Below, one piece after another: positions 1 through 7,775 of a stretch of DNA of 26,462 nucleotides. Position numbers and translations under genes: made by a program. Origin of the DNA: Novosphingobium sp. UBA1948 (lineage in GTDB: Bacteria > Pseudomonadota > Alphaproteobacteria > Sphingomonadales > Sphingomonadaceae); contig DDES01000113.1 in NCBI GenBank assembly GCA_002336765.1, forward strand, positions 3,372 through 29,833, given 5' to 3'. How positions within the stretch are numbered: the stretch's first letter is position 1; every line of letters begins with the position of its first letter. The notes beneath the pieces were generated by a model. It saw only the letters and a program-made list of their open reading frames with translations. It did no database searches and was not told the DNA's origin.

Positions 1-257
1 AGATCAAGGAGATCAAGATGCGTCCGAATATCGACGACCATGACTATGACACCAAGATGAAGGCCATGAACCGCTTCATCGGCGAAGGTGACAAGGTCAA
101 GGTCACGCTGCGCTTCCGCGGTCGCGAGTTGTCGCACCAGCAGCTGGGCATGAACCTTCTCAAGCGCGTGCAGGAAGACATTGCCGAAGTCGGCAAGGTC
201 GAAGCCTATCCGCGCATGGAAGGCCGCCAGATGCTGATGGTCATCGCGCCCAAGTGA
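1..257 (+). CDS. infC: Translation initiation factor IF-3, C-terminal part (5' truncated by window edge)
   Basis: IF-3 binds the 30S subunit, blocks premature 50S joining and proofreads the start codon. Only the C-terminal domain is present. The frame is open from base 3, so the ATG at 18 is an internal methionine rather than the start. The residues KEIKMRPNIDDHDYDTK at the left edge are the conserved beginning of the IF-3 C-domain. They are followed by the GDKVKVTLRFRGRE strand and by the usual ending with MLMVIAPK. The frame ends with TGA at 255-257. Strongly structured sequence and a terminator follow, so the transcript probably ends here. Family assignment is secure. Confidence 0.97.
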   Translation, partial: IKEIKMRPNIDDHDYDTKMKAMNRFIGEGDKVKVTLRFRGRELSHQQLGMNLLKRVQEDIAEVGKVEAYPRMEGRQMLMVIAPK

Positions 258-270
258 CGCTATAAGGAAC

Positions 271-320
271 CTGCCTCGGCGGTCTGGCGGCCAATTCAGG
301 CCAAACCAGCAGACCGGCAG
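271..320 (+). other. Nested hairpin in the infC 3' region
   Basis: CTGCC (271-275) can pair with GGCAG (316-320), GGTCTG (281-286) with CAGACC (310-315), and GGCC (289-292) with GGCC (299-302) around a six-base loop. The result is a long interrupted hairpin starting 14 bases after the infC stop. It has no T-run, so it is not itself a classical terminator. It may protect the mRNA 3' end or help the terminator at 332-366. Confidence 0.45.
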
Positions 321-331
321 GATCTACGAAG

Positions 332-366
332 AGGCGCTGCTCCCCTTGCGGGCGCGGCGCCTTTTT
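332..366 (+). terminator. Candidate Rho-independent terminator of infC
   Basis: AGGCGC (332-337) is complementary to GCGCCT (357-362), and TTTTT occupies 362-366. The loop is long (19 bases) but G+C-rich and could fold further. It lies about 75 bases after the infC stop and a few bases before the end of the convergent minus-strand gene. Confidence 0.55.
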
Positions 367-370
367 CGCG

Positions 371-1387
371 TCACGCGTCCAGCGGGCTCTCGATGCAGCC
401 ATACCAGCCAAGTCCGCGATAGGTCTCGTAACCCGGCGTCAGGCCATAGGCGATGATCTTGTCCTTTTCGACCTGATAGCCCCAAGGCTTGTCGACCTTG
501 AGCGGGAAGCTCTGGCCAAAAGCGGCAGGATCGGTGGAGGCGATCACGCGATGCGCGCTGTCGAGCAGCATCACCTTGCTGGTCCGGCGCTCCTCCTCGG
601 ACAGCGATACGCCATCGACAATGGCCTGCGCCTGCGGTTGCCAGTCGAAGAAAATACCCAGCACGCCCAGCGTCTGCCCGCATGTTGCGCCGCCCTCGCG
701 GATGGCGGTGGCATAGGTGGCCACCTGCGCGGCCCCCAGCGCTTTGGCGCGCACCACATCGCAAACGGCGAAACAATCGCCATCGGCCGTGTCCATACCT
801 TTGCGGAACCATTCGCTGCGCGACACATCCATGCCCGCCGCATTGGGATAGCGATCCGGCCTGCCATTGGCCACCACACGGCCCGAACGGTCGGCAATCC
901 ACAGGTCGAGATAGACGGTGTAGGACCGCAGGATCGTCGCCAATCGTTCGCTGGCATAGGCGGCATGTTCGGGCGTGGGATGGGCCAGCGCATCGACCAC
1001 CGCACTGTCCGTCGCCCACCACCGCACATCGCAGGAGCGTTCGTAGAGATTGCGGTCCATGATCTCCACCGCATTGCGCGCCAGATCGGCATAGCGGCTT
1101 CCACGAAAGTCCAGCGCCATATCGGCCCCCGCGCTCTGGATGCGGGCAGCATTTTCGCTGATTGCGGTGTTGAGCGAGCGCGACAGACCCGTCACCTCAT
1201 TGGCCACCGAGCCCATTTCCTGCGCTACGATGGCAAAGCTCTTGCCCGCCTCGCCCGCGCGCGCTGCCTCCAGCCGCGCATTCATCGACAGGATTTGCGT
1301 GCGCAGCATGATCTGGTCCAGATCGCTGATCTTGGTCTGTGTTATTCGCGTCAAATCAAGCGCGAGATCGATAATCCTGTCCTGCAT
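371..1387 (-). CDS. Soluble chemoreceptor-like protein: MCP signalling tip followed by a Cache-like domain
   Basis: The protein has 338 residues. Residues about 25-60 contain the conserved tip of methyl-accepting chemotaxis proteins (SMNARLEAARAGEAGKSFAIVAQEM), which contacts CheA/CheW. The second helix of the hairpin follows to about residue 85. The rest, about 100-338, resembles a Cache/PAS-like sensory fold, with the strands LDLWIADRSGRVVANG and VMLLDSAHRVIAST typical of such domains. No signal peptide or membrane segment is visible, so the protein should be cytoplasmic. Normal receptors place the sensor before the signalling hairpin; here the order is reversed and the hairpin is very short. 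The ATG at 1387 is preceded by the purine-rich stretch AGGATGGG. The ligand is unknown. It could act as a receptor, a kinase-array modulator or an adaptor. Confidence 0.75.
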   Translation of the reverse strand: MQDRIIDLALDLTRITQTKISDLDQIMLRTQILSMNARLEAARAGEAGKSFAIVAQEMGSVANEVTGLSRSLNTAISENAARIQSAGADMALDFRGSRYADLARNAVEIMDRNLYERSCDVRWWATDSAVVDALAHPTPEHAAYASERLATILRSYTVYLDLWIADRSGRVVANGRPDRYPNAAGMDVSRSEWFRKGMDTADGDCFAVCDVVRAKALGAAQVATYATAIREGGATCGQTLGVLGIFFDWQPQAQAIVDGVSLSEEERRTSKVMLLDSAHRVIASTDPAAFGQSFPLKVDKPWGYQVEKDKIIAYGLTPGYETYRGLGWYGCIESPLDA

Positions 1388-1574
1388 GCAATCCCATCCT
1401 GGCTCAAATGGTCGATGCTCGCAGACATTCTCCCTGTCGGCGCCCGCTTATGGACCGGCTAACAGAATGCGCCGGCGGGATCCGTGTACCCACCCAAGAC
1501 TAAAGACGTATGGTTACGAGCGCCTGTGCACCGCGATCCGCAGTTTCACCAAAGCAATCGTTATCGCGCAAAAA

Positions 1575-1994
<420 letters not shown>

Positions 1995-2000
1995 CGCGCA

Positions 2001-2006
2001 CTAGCA
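2001..2006 (-). promoter_or_regulatory. Probable -10 element of the rnpB promoter
   Basis: On the minus strand TGCTAG (2006 to 2001) lies seven bases before the P1-defined 5' end at 1994, the right place for a sigma-70 -10 box. No convincing -35 at 16-18 bp is seen. TTGCTC (2026-2021) is 14 bp away and TTGACC (2041-2036) is 29 bp away. Confidence 0.4.
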
Positions 2007-2037
2007 GGGTTTGCGGGGTGGAGCAATGTAGAAGGGG

Positions 2038-2775
2038 TCAATAGGGAAAGTCATCATCCCCGCAATCCTGCCAATCCTCGCCCTCGGCCGCATCACGCGC
2101 CAAAAGCAGCTCGAACAGCAGCGCCCCCACCTCCCCGTCCAGTTCGCCATCGATCCGGTGCGGGCGAAACCGGCGCTGGAAGGCGGTAACGGCGGCGCGG
2201 CCATCGGTGATGTCGTAGCCATAGCGTTCAAGGCTGAGGTAAAATGCCCCCGCGTTCTCGTGCAGCAGGCGGATGCGCGGCTTGGGTGTGGGCATGGCGA
2301 GGCCATAGCGCGCGAGCAGTTCCCATTCGAACAATTCGCCCGGATCGGCCTTGCGCGCGGGAGCGACATCGGAATGGCCGACCACGTTGCAGGGCTCGAT
2401 ATTGTGGCGCGCCATAATCCCCGCCAGCAGCGGGATCAGCGCCTCCATCTGCGCCTCGGTGAAGGGGCGATAGCCGAATTCATGGCCGGGGTTGACGATC
2501 TCGATGCCCACGCTGGCCGAGTTCACATCGGTGATCCCGCGCCAGTAGGAGCGCCCCGCGTGCCACGCGCGCTTGTCCTCGTCCACCATCCGCGTGACCG
2601 AGCCATCCTCGTCGATCAGGTAATGCGCCGAGACTTCCGCCGCCGGATCGCACAGACGTTCGAGCGCTTCATCAGCGCTTTGCATGCCGGTGTAATGCAG
2701 TACCACCATGCTGACGGGCAGTTTGCGCTCGTTCCAGTTGGGCGAAGGGCATTCGCGGTGGACCAGTTCATCCAT
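2038..2775 (-). CDS. N-acetylmuramoyl-L-alanine amidase, AmpD/AmiD family (amidase_2 plus peptidoglycan-binding domain)
   Basis: This is a zinc amidase that cleaves between N-acetylmuramic acid and the stem peptide, acting on peptidoglycan or its recycling products. It has 245 residues. The amidase_2 fold covers about 10-150. Visible residues match AmpD chemistry: zinc ligands H27 (VLHYTG), H134 (VVGHSDVAP) and D144, with E92 (GIEIVN) and K142 (RKADPG) as catalytic residues. Residues about 160-230 (YDITDGRAAVTAFQRRFRP) look like a PG_binding_1 helical domain. There is no signal peptide, so a cytoplasmic recycling role is more likely than a periplasmic one, although the binding domain is AmiD-like. 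It starts 15 bp after the chpT stop on the same strand and is probably co-transcribed with it. Choosing between ampD and amiD from sequence alone is unsafe. Confidence 0.9.
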   Translation of the reverse strand: MDELVHRECPSPNWNERKLPVSMVVLHYTGMQSADEALERLCDPAAEVSAHYLIDEDGSVTRMVDEDKRAWHAGRSYWRGITDVNSASVGIEIVNPGHEFGYRPFTEAQMEALIPLLAGIMARHNIEPCNVVGHSDVAPARKADPGELFEWELLARYGLAMPTPKPRIRLLHENAGAFYLSLERYGYDITDGRAAVTAFQRRFRPHRIDGELDGEVGALLFELLLARDAAEGEDWQDCGDDDFPY

Positions 2776-2790
2776 AGCCGCCGCCCCCCT

Positions 2791-3465
2791 TTATGCTTCG
2801 GGCAACACCGCGCCCAACACCAGCGCGCCCTCGCTCTGCATGAACTGCAATTGCCCGCCCAGCCCCTGCGCCATGATGGCCAGCATGGTGGCGGGCGCGG
2901 TCTTGCTGGAAATCTCGCTCATCGCCAGCCGCCCTTCGAGCGCCGCGCCAACAATGGGATCAAAGGCGATGCGCGGCCCCGTGGCGCGCACCACGATTTC
3001 CGATGAGAGATTGCCGATATGATCAGGCCGGCTTTCCGCCGCGATTTCCAGCGTGCCGCCGCGCACCAGCGCCTCGATGGCGATCAGGGCGAAGTTGAGC
3101 AGCGTCTTGACCGCCGGCTTGGGCAGCGCATCCACGCCCAGCGCCCATGTCGGCTGGATCCGGTCCTTGCCGATCAACAGCGCCTCGATCAGCGCGCGCG
3201 GCTCGGCCACGGGAATGCGTTCGCCAAAGCCGCCCGCCGCGCCAAAGGCCAGACGGTAGAATTTCAGCTTGTCGGCACTGGTGCGCGCCGATTGCTCGAG
3301 CAATTCGAAGCAGCGCGCCCGCATTTCGGGGTCTTTTTCCTCGGCCAGCAGTTCCAGCCCATTCGACATCGCCCCCACCGGCGAAAGCATATCATGGCAC
3401 AGGCGCGATGCCAGCAAGCTGGCCAGATCGAGAGCGGCGGATGTGTCGAGGGTTTTGGCGGTCAT
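2791..3465 (-). CDS. chpT: Histidine phosphotransferase ChpT
   Basis: ChpT carries phosphate from the hybrid kinase CckA to CtrA and CpdR in the alphaproteobacterial cell-cycle pathway. The 224-residue product has the expected length. The dimerisation helices contain the phospho-acceptor histidine H24 in SRLCHDMLSPVGAMSNGLEL, where Caulobacter ChpT has its active histidine. The C-terminal half (about 100-224) is the degenerate, non-ATP-binding HATPase-like fold, with the ending GGQLQFMQSEGALVLGAVLP. The frame is open further upstream to 3699, but homology begins at MTAKTLD (ATG at 3465), so the 78 residues before it are not coding. It lies 55 bp after the JAMM gene and 15 bp before the amidase gene, all on the minus strand. 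Confidence 0.93.
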   Translation of the reverse strand: MTAKTLDTSAALDLASLLASRLCHDMLSPVGAMSNGLELLAEEKDPEMRARCFELLEQSARTSADKLKFYRLAFGAAGGFGERIPVAEPRALIEALLIGKDRIQPTWALGVDALPKPAVKTLLNFALIAIEALVRGGTLEIAAESRPDHIGNLSSEIVVRATGPRIAFDPIVGAALEGRLAMSEISSKTAPATMLAIMAQGLGGQLQFMQSEGALVLGAVLPEA

Positions 3466-3520
3466 AGTCTCGTCAATATACCTTGTCGCGTCGGAGGCAG
3501 TGTGACGCTTTGATCCTCCC

Positions 3521-3925
3521 TTAACCCTGCTCGGGCTTTGTGCAAAGTCTTTCGAAACCATCCGCCGTATCGCGCCACCAGCCGACCGATTCCCCCGCCA
3601 CGATCGCCCAGACGCGACCATCGCGCGCGGCCATCGCGCGATCGGTGGCGCTGGGTAGGGATTCGCCCGTGGGGTGCGAATGGTAATAGCCGATGACACG
3701 CTCGCCCCCGCCCCTCTCGGCCCGCAGCGCGGCGATCAGCGCGGCCGGTTCGATCTCGAAATGGCGGGCGGGATCGCGGGCCACATTGGCGCAAGGCAGG
3801 ATGCGCCGCAGCACGCCATCCGCCCCGCCCAGCAACAGCCCGCAAGCCTCGTGCGGCGCGGCGCGTGCCGCTTCATCCACAAGAGCTTGGTCTATGCCCC
3901 TTGTCATGCGCACATCCATGCCCAT
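3521..3925 (-). CDS. JAB1/MPN (JAMM, M67) metallopeptidase-like protein
   Basis: The small protein (134 residues from ATG 3925) consists of one JAB/MPN+ domain. The full zinc-peptidase signature is present: a glutamate in PHEACGLLLGG and the H-x-H-x7-S-x2-D motif in YYHSHPTGESLPSATD. Numbered from the ATG at 3907, these are E20, H76, H78, S86 and D89. Bacterial relatives process the C-terminus of ubiquitin-like sulfur carriers or act in cysteine and cofactor synthesis, but no sulfur carrier gene is nearby and the substrate is unknown. Start choice is uncertain among ATGs at 3925, 3919 and 3907; none has a good ribosome-binding site. The first two keep the residues MDVRM, which look like the first beta strand. 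The divergent rluD start is only 10 bp away. Confidence 0.85.
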   Translation of the reverse strand: MGMDVRMTRGIDQALVDEAARAAPHEACGLLLGGADGVLRRILPCANVARDPARHFEIEPAALIAALRAERGGGERVIGYYHSHPTGESLPSATDRAMAARDGRVWAIVAGESVGWWRDTADGFERLCTKPEQG

Positions 3926-3935
3926 GTGGTAGCGA

Positions 3936-5027
3936 ATGTGTGCAAAAGAAGCGAGACTAGAAGGGGCTATCCAATCAGGCGGACGGCTTGACCGCGCCCT
4001 GGCCGAGGCCTGCCCGCCCGAAGCCGCGCTATCGCGCGAGCGGATCAAGGCGTTGATCGGCGAGGGCCGCGTGACTATCAACGGGCAAACCGTTACCCAA
4101 CCCTCGTTCAAGGCGCCCGATGGCGCGCGTTTTGCCATCACCCTGCCGGCCACGAGGCCGCTCGATGCGGTGGCACAGGATATTCCGCTGGTCATCGCCT
4201 ATGAGGACGAGCACCTGATCGTGGTGGACAAGCCCGCGGGGCTGGTGGTGCATCCCGCCGCTGGCAATCCCGATGGTACGCTGGTCAATGCCCTGCTCCA
4301 CCACTGCAAGGGGCAATTGTCGGGTATCGGCGGGGTGGAGCGCCCCGGCATCGTCCACCGCATCGACAAGGACACGTCGGGCCTGCTGGTGGTGGCCAAA
4401 TCGACGCAGGCGCACGAAGGCCTAGCCCGCCAGTTTGCCGACCATTCGATCGAGCGCGCCTATCTCGCCATCACGCATGGCGTGCCCGTGCCGCCGCAGG
4501 GCACCTTGCGCGGCATCATGGCCCGCCACCCGACCGACCGCAAACGCATGGCGCTCATCCAGCAAAGCCTGCGCGAGGAAGGCGAGAGCGGGCGCGGCAA
4601 GCATGCCATCACCCATTACCGCCTGATCGAGGCGCTGAGCGCGGATGTGCGCAGCGGCGCCTCGCTGGTGGAATGCCGGCTGGAAACCGGGCGCACGCAT
4701 CAGGTGCGCGTGCACATGGCCTCGATCAACCACCCTCTGGTGGGCGATCCGGTCTATTGCCGATCACAGAAATCGTTAAAACCACTGTTGGCAGAGCTTG
4801 GATTCGCGCGGCAGGCGTTGCATGCTGCGGTTCTGGGCTTTATCCATCCCGTTTCGGGCGAGACAATCCGCCTCGCCTCCCCCCTGCCCGCAGACATGCG
4901 GGAACTTCTGGCCCGTCTGGGCAGTTGTCATGCTGACCAGACAGACCTTCTCTCCCCCAACGGTGCCAACAACGGGCCGCGCAAGGGAGGGGACCAACCG
5001 TGGCCGCCACATCGGGACGCCTGTTAA
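3936..5027 (+). CDS. rluD: Ribosomal large subunit pseudouridine synthase, RluD family
   Basis: RluD-type enzymes isomerise uridines in helix 69 of 23S rRNA. The predicted product has 363 residues. An S4 RNA-binding domain covers about 17-75 (GRLDRALAEACP, SRERIKALIGEGRVTING). The RluA/C/D catalytic domain follows, with IAYEDEHLIVVDKPAGLVVHP and the active-site motif HRIDKDTSGLLVVAKS, whose first aspartate is the catalytic base. LETGRTHQVRVHM is the usual C-terminal motif. The last 35 residues or so are unconserved and polar. The start at 3936 has no clear ribosome-binding site and sits almost back to back with the JAMM gene, so its promoter must lie inside that gene. rpoH follows closely and may share a transcript. 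Confidence 0.93.
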   Translation: MCAKEARLEGAIQSGGRLDRALAEACPPEAALSRERIKALIGEGRVTINGQTVTQPSFKAPDGARFAITLPATRPLDAVAQDIPLVIAYEDEHLIVVDKPAGLVVHPAAGNPDGTLVNALLHHCKGQLSGIGGVERPGIVHRIDKDTSGLLVVAKSTQAHEGLARQFADHSIERAYLAITHGVPVPPQGTLRGIMARHPTDRKRMALIQQSLREEGESGRGKHAITHYRLIEALSADVRSGASLVECRLETGRTHQVRVHMASINHPLVGDPVYCRSQKSLKPLLAELGFARQALHAAVLGFIHPVSGETIRLASPLPADMRELLARLGSCHADQTDLLSPNGANNGPRKGGDQPWPPHRDAC

Positions 5028-5072
5028 GGGTCCAGCAATCGGCGCGCTGACATAATGAGGACCATGCAAGCG

Positions 5073-5978
5073 ATGAGCAATGACAGCAATCTGCCGGCGA
5101 TGCCCTCCGCCCCTTCGGGTGAGGCGGGGCTTAACCGTTATCTGGCCGAAATCCGCAAGTTTCCGGTGCTGAGCGCCGAGCAGGAATATATGCTCGCCAA
5201 GCGCTATGCCGAGCATCAGGATCCCGACGCGGCGCGCCAGCTTGTCACCAGTCATCTGCGGCTGGTGGCCAAGATCGCGATGGGTTATCGCGGCTATGGC
5301 CTGCCGGTGAGCGAGCTGATCGCCGAGGGCAATATCGGCCTGATGCAGGGGGTCAAGAAATTCGAGCCTGATCGCGGCTTCCGCCTCGCCACCTATGCCA
5401 TGTGGTGGATCAAGGCCAGCATGCAGGAATTCATCCTGCGCTCGTGGAGCCTCGTCAAAATGGGCACCACGGCGGCGCAGAAGAAGTTGTTCTTCAACCT
5501 GCGGCGCATGAAGAAGAACCTCGACGCCTATGAGGATACCGACCTTCACCCCGATGATGTGAAGAAGATCGCCACCGATCTGGGTGTGTCGGAAACCGAA
5601 GTCGTCAACATGAACCGCCGCATGATGATGGGCGGCGATGCCTCGCTCAACGTCTCCTTCAACGAGGAGGGCGAGGGCCAGTGGCAGGATATGCTGGCCG
5701 ATGGCGAGCCTTTGCAGGACGAGACGGTGGCCAATGCGCAGGAAGCCCAGTGGCGCCACGCGCTGCTGGCCGAGGCGATGGAAACGCTCAACGAGCGCGA
5801 ACGCGCGATCCTCTACGAGCGCCGCCTGACCGAAGAGCCCAAGACGCTCGAGGAGCTGAGCCAGACCTACAATGTCAGCCGCGAGCGGGTGCGCCAGATC
5901 GAGGTACGCGCCTTTGAAAAGCTGCAAAAGGCGATGCAGGATGTGGCCAAGCAGCGGATGCTGATCGCGGCGGCCTGA
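5073..5978 (+). CDS. rpoH: RNA polymerase heat-shock sigma factor (sigma-32)
   Basis: RpoH directs RNA polymerase to heat-shock and stress promoters. The 301-residue protein shows region 2 (about 55-125: SHLRLVAKIAMGYRGYGLPV, RLATYAMWWIKASMQEFILR), the RpoH box QKKLFFNLR at 136-144 that separates sigma-32 from other group 3 factors, and the region 4.2 helix-turn-helix near 253-283 (LEELSQTYNVSRERVRQIEV). In-frame ATGs occur at 5055, 5064 and 5073. I chose 5073 because sphingomonad RpoH proteins, as I remember them, begin MSN and because AGGA (5058-5061) can serve it, though at long spacing. I see no clear CTTGAA/CCCCAT-type autoregulatory promoter. A strong hairpin lies just after the stop. 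Confidence 0.95.
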   Translation: MSNDSNLPAMPSAPSGEAGLNRYLAEIRKFPVLSAEQEYMLAKRYAEHQDPDAARQLVTSHLRLVAKIAMGYRGYGLPVSELIAEGNIGLMQGVKKFEPDRGFRLATYAMWWIKASMQEFILRSWSLVKMGTTAAQKKLFFNLRRMKKNLDAYEDTDLHPDDVKKIATDLGVSETEVVNMNRRMMMGGDASLNVSFNEEGEGQWQDMLADGEPLQDETVANAQEAQWRHALLAEAMETLNERERAILYERRLTEEPKTLEELSQTYNVSRERVRQIEVRAFEKLQKAMQDVAKQRMLIAAA

Positions 5979-6000
5979 TCCCTTTGGCCTAATCCTTGAC

Positions 6001-6022
6001 GGGGAGCCTCAATAGGCTCCCC
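6001..6022. terminator. Hairpin between convergent rpoH and the wecG-like gene
   Basis: GGGGAGCC (6001-6008) and GGCTCCCC (6015-6022) form a perfect 8-bp stem with a six-base loop. There is no T-run on either side. It begins 22 bases after rpoH and overlaps the stop of the minus-strand gene, so it could end or protect both transcripts. Confidence 0.5.
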
Positions 6023-7460
6023 GCGCGGTAATCACCGCCGGAATGGTCTTGGCGATCAACTTGATATCCCCCCACAGGCTGCGCTGTTGCAGATAGTCCA
6101 CGTCCAGTTGAACCTGTTGGTCAAAGGGAATGTCCGCGCGGCCCGACACCTGCCATGTGCAGGTCAGGCCCGGTAGCCCGCCCAACCTTTGCAGGCTGGC
6201 CTCGTCATAATCCACCACCTCGCGCGGCAAGGCGGGACGCGGGCCGACTATCGACATTTGCCCACGCACGATGTTGATCAATTGGGGCAGTTCATCGAGC
6301 GAGGCACGGCGCAGCAAGGCACCCACGCGGGTCACGCGCGGATCACGCTTCATCTTGAAATTGCCCTCACGCTCGCTTTGCTCCGCGATCTGGGCAAGCC
6401 GCGCCTCGGCATCCACCACCATGCTGCGAAATTTCCACATGCGGAACGGGCGACCCTTCTCGCCTATGCGGGTCTGGCGGAAGAACACCGGCCCGCGATC
6501 CTCCAGCTTGATGGCCAGCGCGATGGTTCCGAACAACGGCGCCAGCGCCACCAGCGCCAGCCCCGCCACGATACGGTCAAACGCCAGCTTGGCCACGCGC
6601 GAGAAAGCCAACGCCACCCGCCGCACCGCCAGCGCATGGCGCAAGGCACCGGCCAGAAACACCGGATTGCCAAGGATATAGCGCGCAAACAGCCGCTTGG
6701 GTTCCTGCGCCAGCCGCCATATCCATTCCATCCCCGTGGCCCGCAACAGGCGCGGAGCGCGCGGAATGGCGCCCGAATAATAATCGAACAACCCGCCAAC
6801 CCCCATCACCACGCTGGCCGTCAGGCGATGGCGGCGCGCGGCGATCCACTTTTCCTGCCGAGGCACACCCATGCCCACCAACAGTATCCCCGCCCCGCTG
6901 GTGTTGACCTCGTCCAGCAAGGCGGATTCCTCGTATTCCTCCCAGAAGCCATGCCGTGTGCCCGCGATGCGCAGATCGGGAAAGCGCTGGCGCATGGCGC
7001 TGGCCGCTACCGCCGCCACGCCCGGTTTGCCACCCAGCAGGAACACCGCAACGCCCCGTGCCGCCGCCTCGCGACAAATCTCGGGGAACAGGTCGGTGCC
7101 GTTGAGATTCTCGCCCAGATCAACGCCCGCCAGCCGCGCCGCAATCGCCAGCCCGCTGCCATCGGGCAACAGGTAATCCGCCGCTTCCAGCGCCGCGCGA
7201 TAGGCCTTGTCCTGCTCCAGCACGTTGACGCAATGGGCATTGATGAACTGCACCGTCAGCCGCTCGCCCAGCGCCGCGGTTTGCGCGATGGCGCGGGCCA
7301 CGCCGGCGCGGGTGCCATGCACCAGCTCCAGCCCGAACAGGCGCGTGGGCTCCCCTTCGCCAAGCACCGGCGCACAACTCCCCAGCCCCGCCTCGCGCAG
7401 CCACCGCAAACCTGACACTTCGCCCACCGCGTCCCACGATGCGAGATGTTCCTGCACCAT
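6009..7460 (-). CDS. Two-domain glycosyltransferase: WecG/TagA/CpsF (GT26) fused to a polyprenyl-phosphate sugar-1-phosphate transferase
   Basis: The protein has 483 residues and two enzymes in one chain. Residues about 38-240 are a GT26 domain, with LLPDGSGLAIAARL (D100 at the expected catalytic position), NGTDLFPEI, FLLGGKPG and VGMGVPRQEKW. Residues about 285-483 are a bacterial sugar transferase of the WcaJ/PglC class: a hydrophobic re-entrant or membrane segment (about 294-318), then PVFFRQTRIGEKGRPF, MWKFRSM, the catalytic DE pair D389-E390 in RRASLDELPQL, and MSIVGPRP. The C-terminal domain would load the first sugar phosphate onto undecaprenyl phosphate, and the N-terminal domain would add the second sugar. 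The ATG at 7460 has AAGGAG four bases upstream. A candidate sigma-54 promoter lies at 7532-7548. The sugars cannot be inferred. Confidence 0.92.
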   Translation of the reverse strand: MVQEHLASWDAVGEVSGLRWLREAGLGSCAPVLGEGEPTRLFGLELVHGTRAGVARAIAQTAALGERLTVQFINAHCVNVLEQDKAYRAALEAADYLLPDGSGLAIAARLAGVDLGENLNGTDLFPEICREAAARGVAVFLLGGKPGVAAVAASAMRQRFPDLRIAGTRHGFWEEYEESALLDEVNTSGAGILLVGMGVPRQEKWIAARRHRLTASVVMGVGGLFDYYSGAIPRAPRLLRATGMEWIWRLAQEPKRLFARYILGNPVFLAGALRHALAVRRVALAFSRVAKLAFDRIVAGLALVALAPLFGTIALAIKLEDRGPVFFRQTRIGEKGRPFRMWKFRSMVVDAEARLAQIAEQSEREGNFKMKRDPRVTRVGALLRRASLDELPQLINIVRGQMSIVGPRPALPREVVDYDEASLQRLGGLPGLTCTWQVSGRADIPFDQQVQLDVDYLQQRSLWGDIKLIAKTIPAVITARGAY

Positions 7461-7531
7461 GCTTCTCCTTGTCCTTGAGCGTTCCTTGCGCGTCCTTGCA
7501 GACCCGCCCGCAACACGTCACGTTGGCAAGG

Positions 7532-7548
7532 TGCAGGCCGCATGCCAT
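7532..7548 (-). promoter_or_regulatory. Candidate sigma-54 promoter for the wecG/priming transferase gene
   Basis: The minus strand reads ATGGCATGCGGCCTGCA (7548 to 7532). Against the consensus YTGGCACGRNNNTTGCW it keeps TGGCA, the invariant GG and GC and the exact spacing, with four mismatches at less conserved positions. Transcription would start near 7521, about 60 bases before the ATG at 7460. This is weaker than the sites at 13965 and 7723. Confidence 0.4.
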
Positions 7549-7614
7549 TCACGCCGGTGGCAAGCAGGCGGCGGGACACGATGGTTAACGGCTGGTAGCG
7601 CGCCGTCGCCTTTC

Positions 7615-7641
7615 GCAAAAAGGGCTGAATGGGGTTGCAAA
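7615..7641. promoter_or_regulatory. Paired GCAAA boxes midway between divergent candidate sigma-54 promoters
   Basis: GCAAA occurs at 7615-7619 (TTTCGCAAAAA) and 7637-7641 (GGTTGCAAAATGG), 22 bp or about two helical turns apart. They lie 109-135 bp upstream of the start expected from the 7723 promoter and 94-120 bp upstream of that from the 7532 promoter. Similar boxes lie upstream of the OPX promoter. An enhancer role is inferred. The rest of the 315-bp gap 7461-7775 shows no gene. Confidence 0.3.
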
Positions 7642-7722
7642 ATGGCAAGACCCGCGCCGTTTTCTGCGGATTTCGCGCAAGTTACCCGTCCATTAACCAT
7701 CGCATCGCGCGCAATTCGCCGC

Positions 7723-7739
7723 TTGGCACGGCTCTTGGT
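7723..7739 (+). promoter_or_regulatory. Candidate sigma-54 promoter for the glycosyltransferase pair
   Basis: TTGGCACGGCTCTTGGT matches YTGGCACGRNNNTTGCW at every position except the C of the -12 GC, which is G here. That base is normally well conserved, so activity is uncertain. A start near 7750 would give a 26-base leader before the ATG at 7776. Confidence 0.45.
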
Positions 7740-7775
7740 TAACCCTGTTGCACGAACCAACGGGATTTTTGCGCC

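Noticed and set aside
2036..2041. TTGACC as the -35 box of rnpB
   Set aside because: The spacing to the -10 TGCTAG is 29 bp, far too long, and it overlaps the end of the amidase gene.
6189..7415. 408-residue plus-strand open frame opposite the wecG-like gene; similar long frames opposite rpoH (4776-5927), the glycosyltransferases (8579-9901) and Nudix-DUF47 (20256-21404)
   Set aside because: They are antisense to clear protein families, rich in His/Arg/Gln/Gly as expected from G+C-rich complements, and show no domain or ribosome-binding site.
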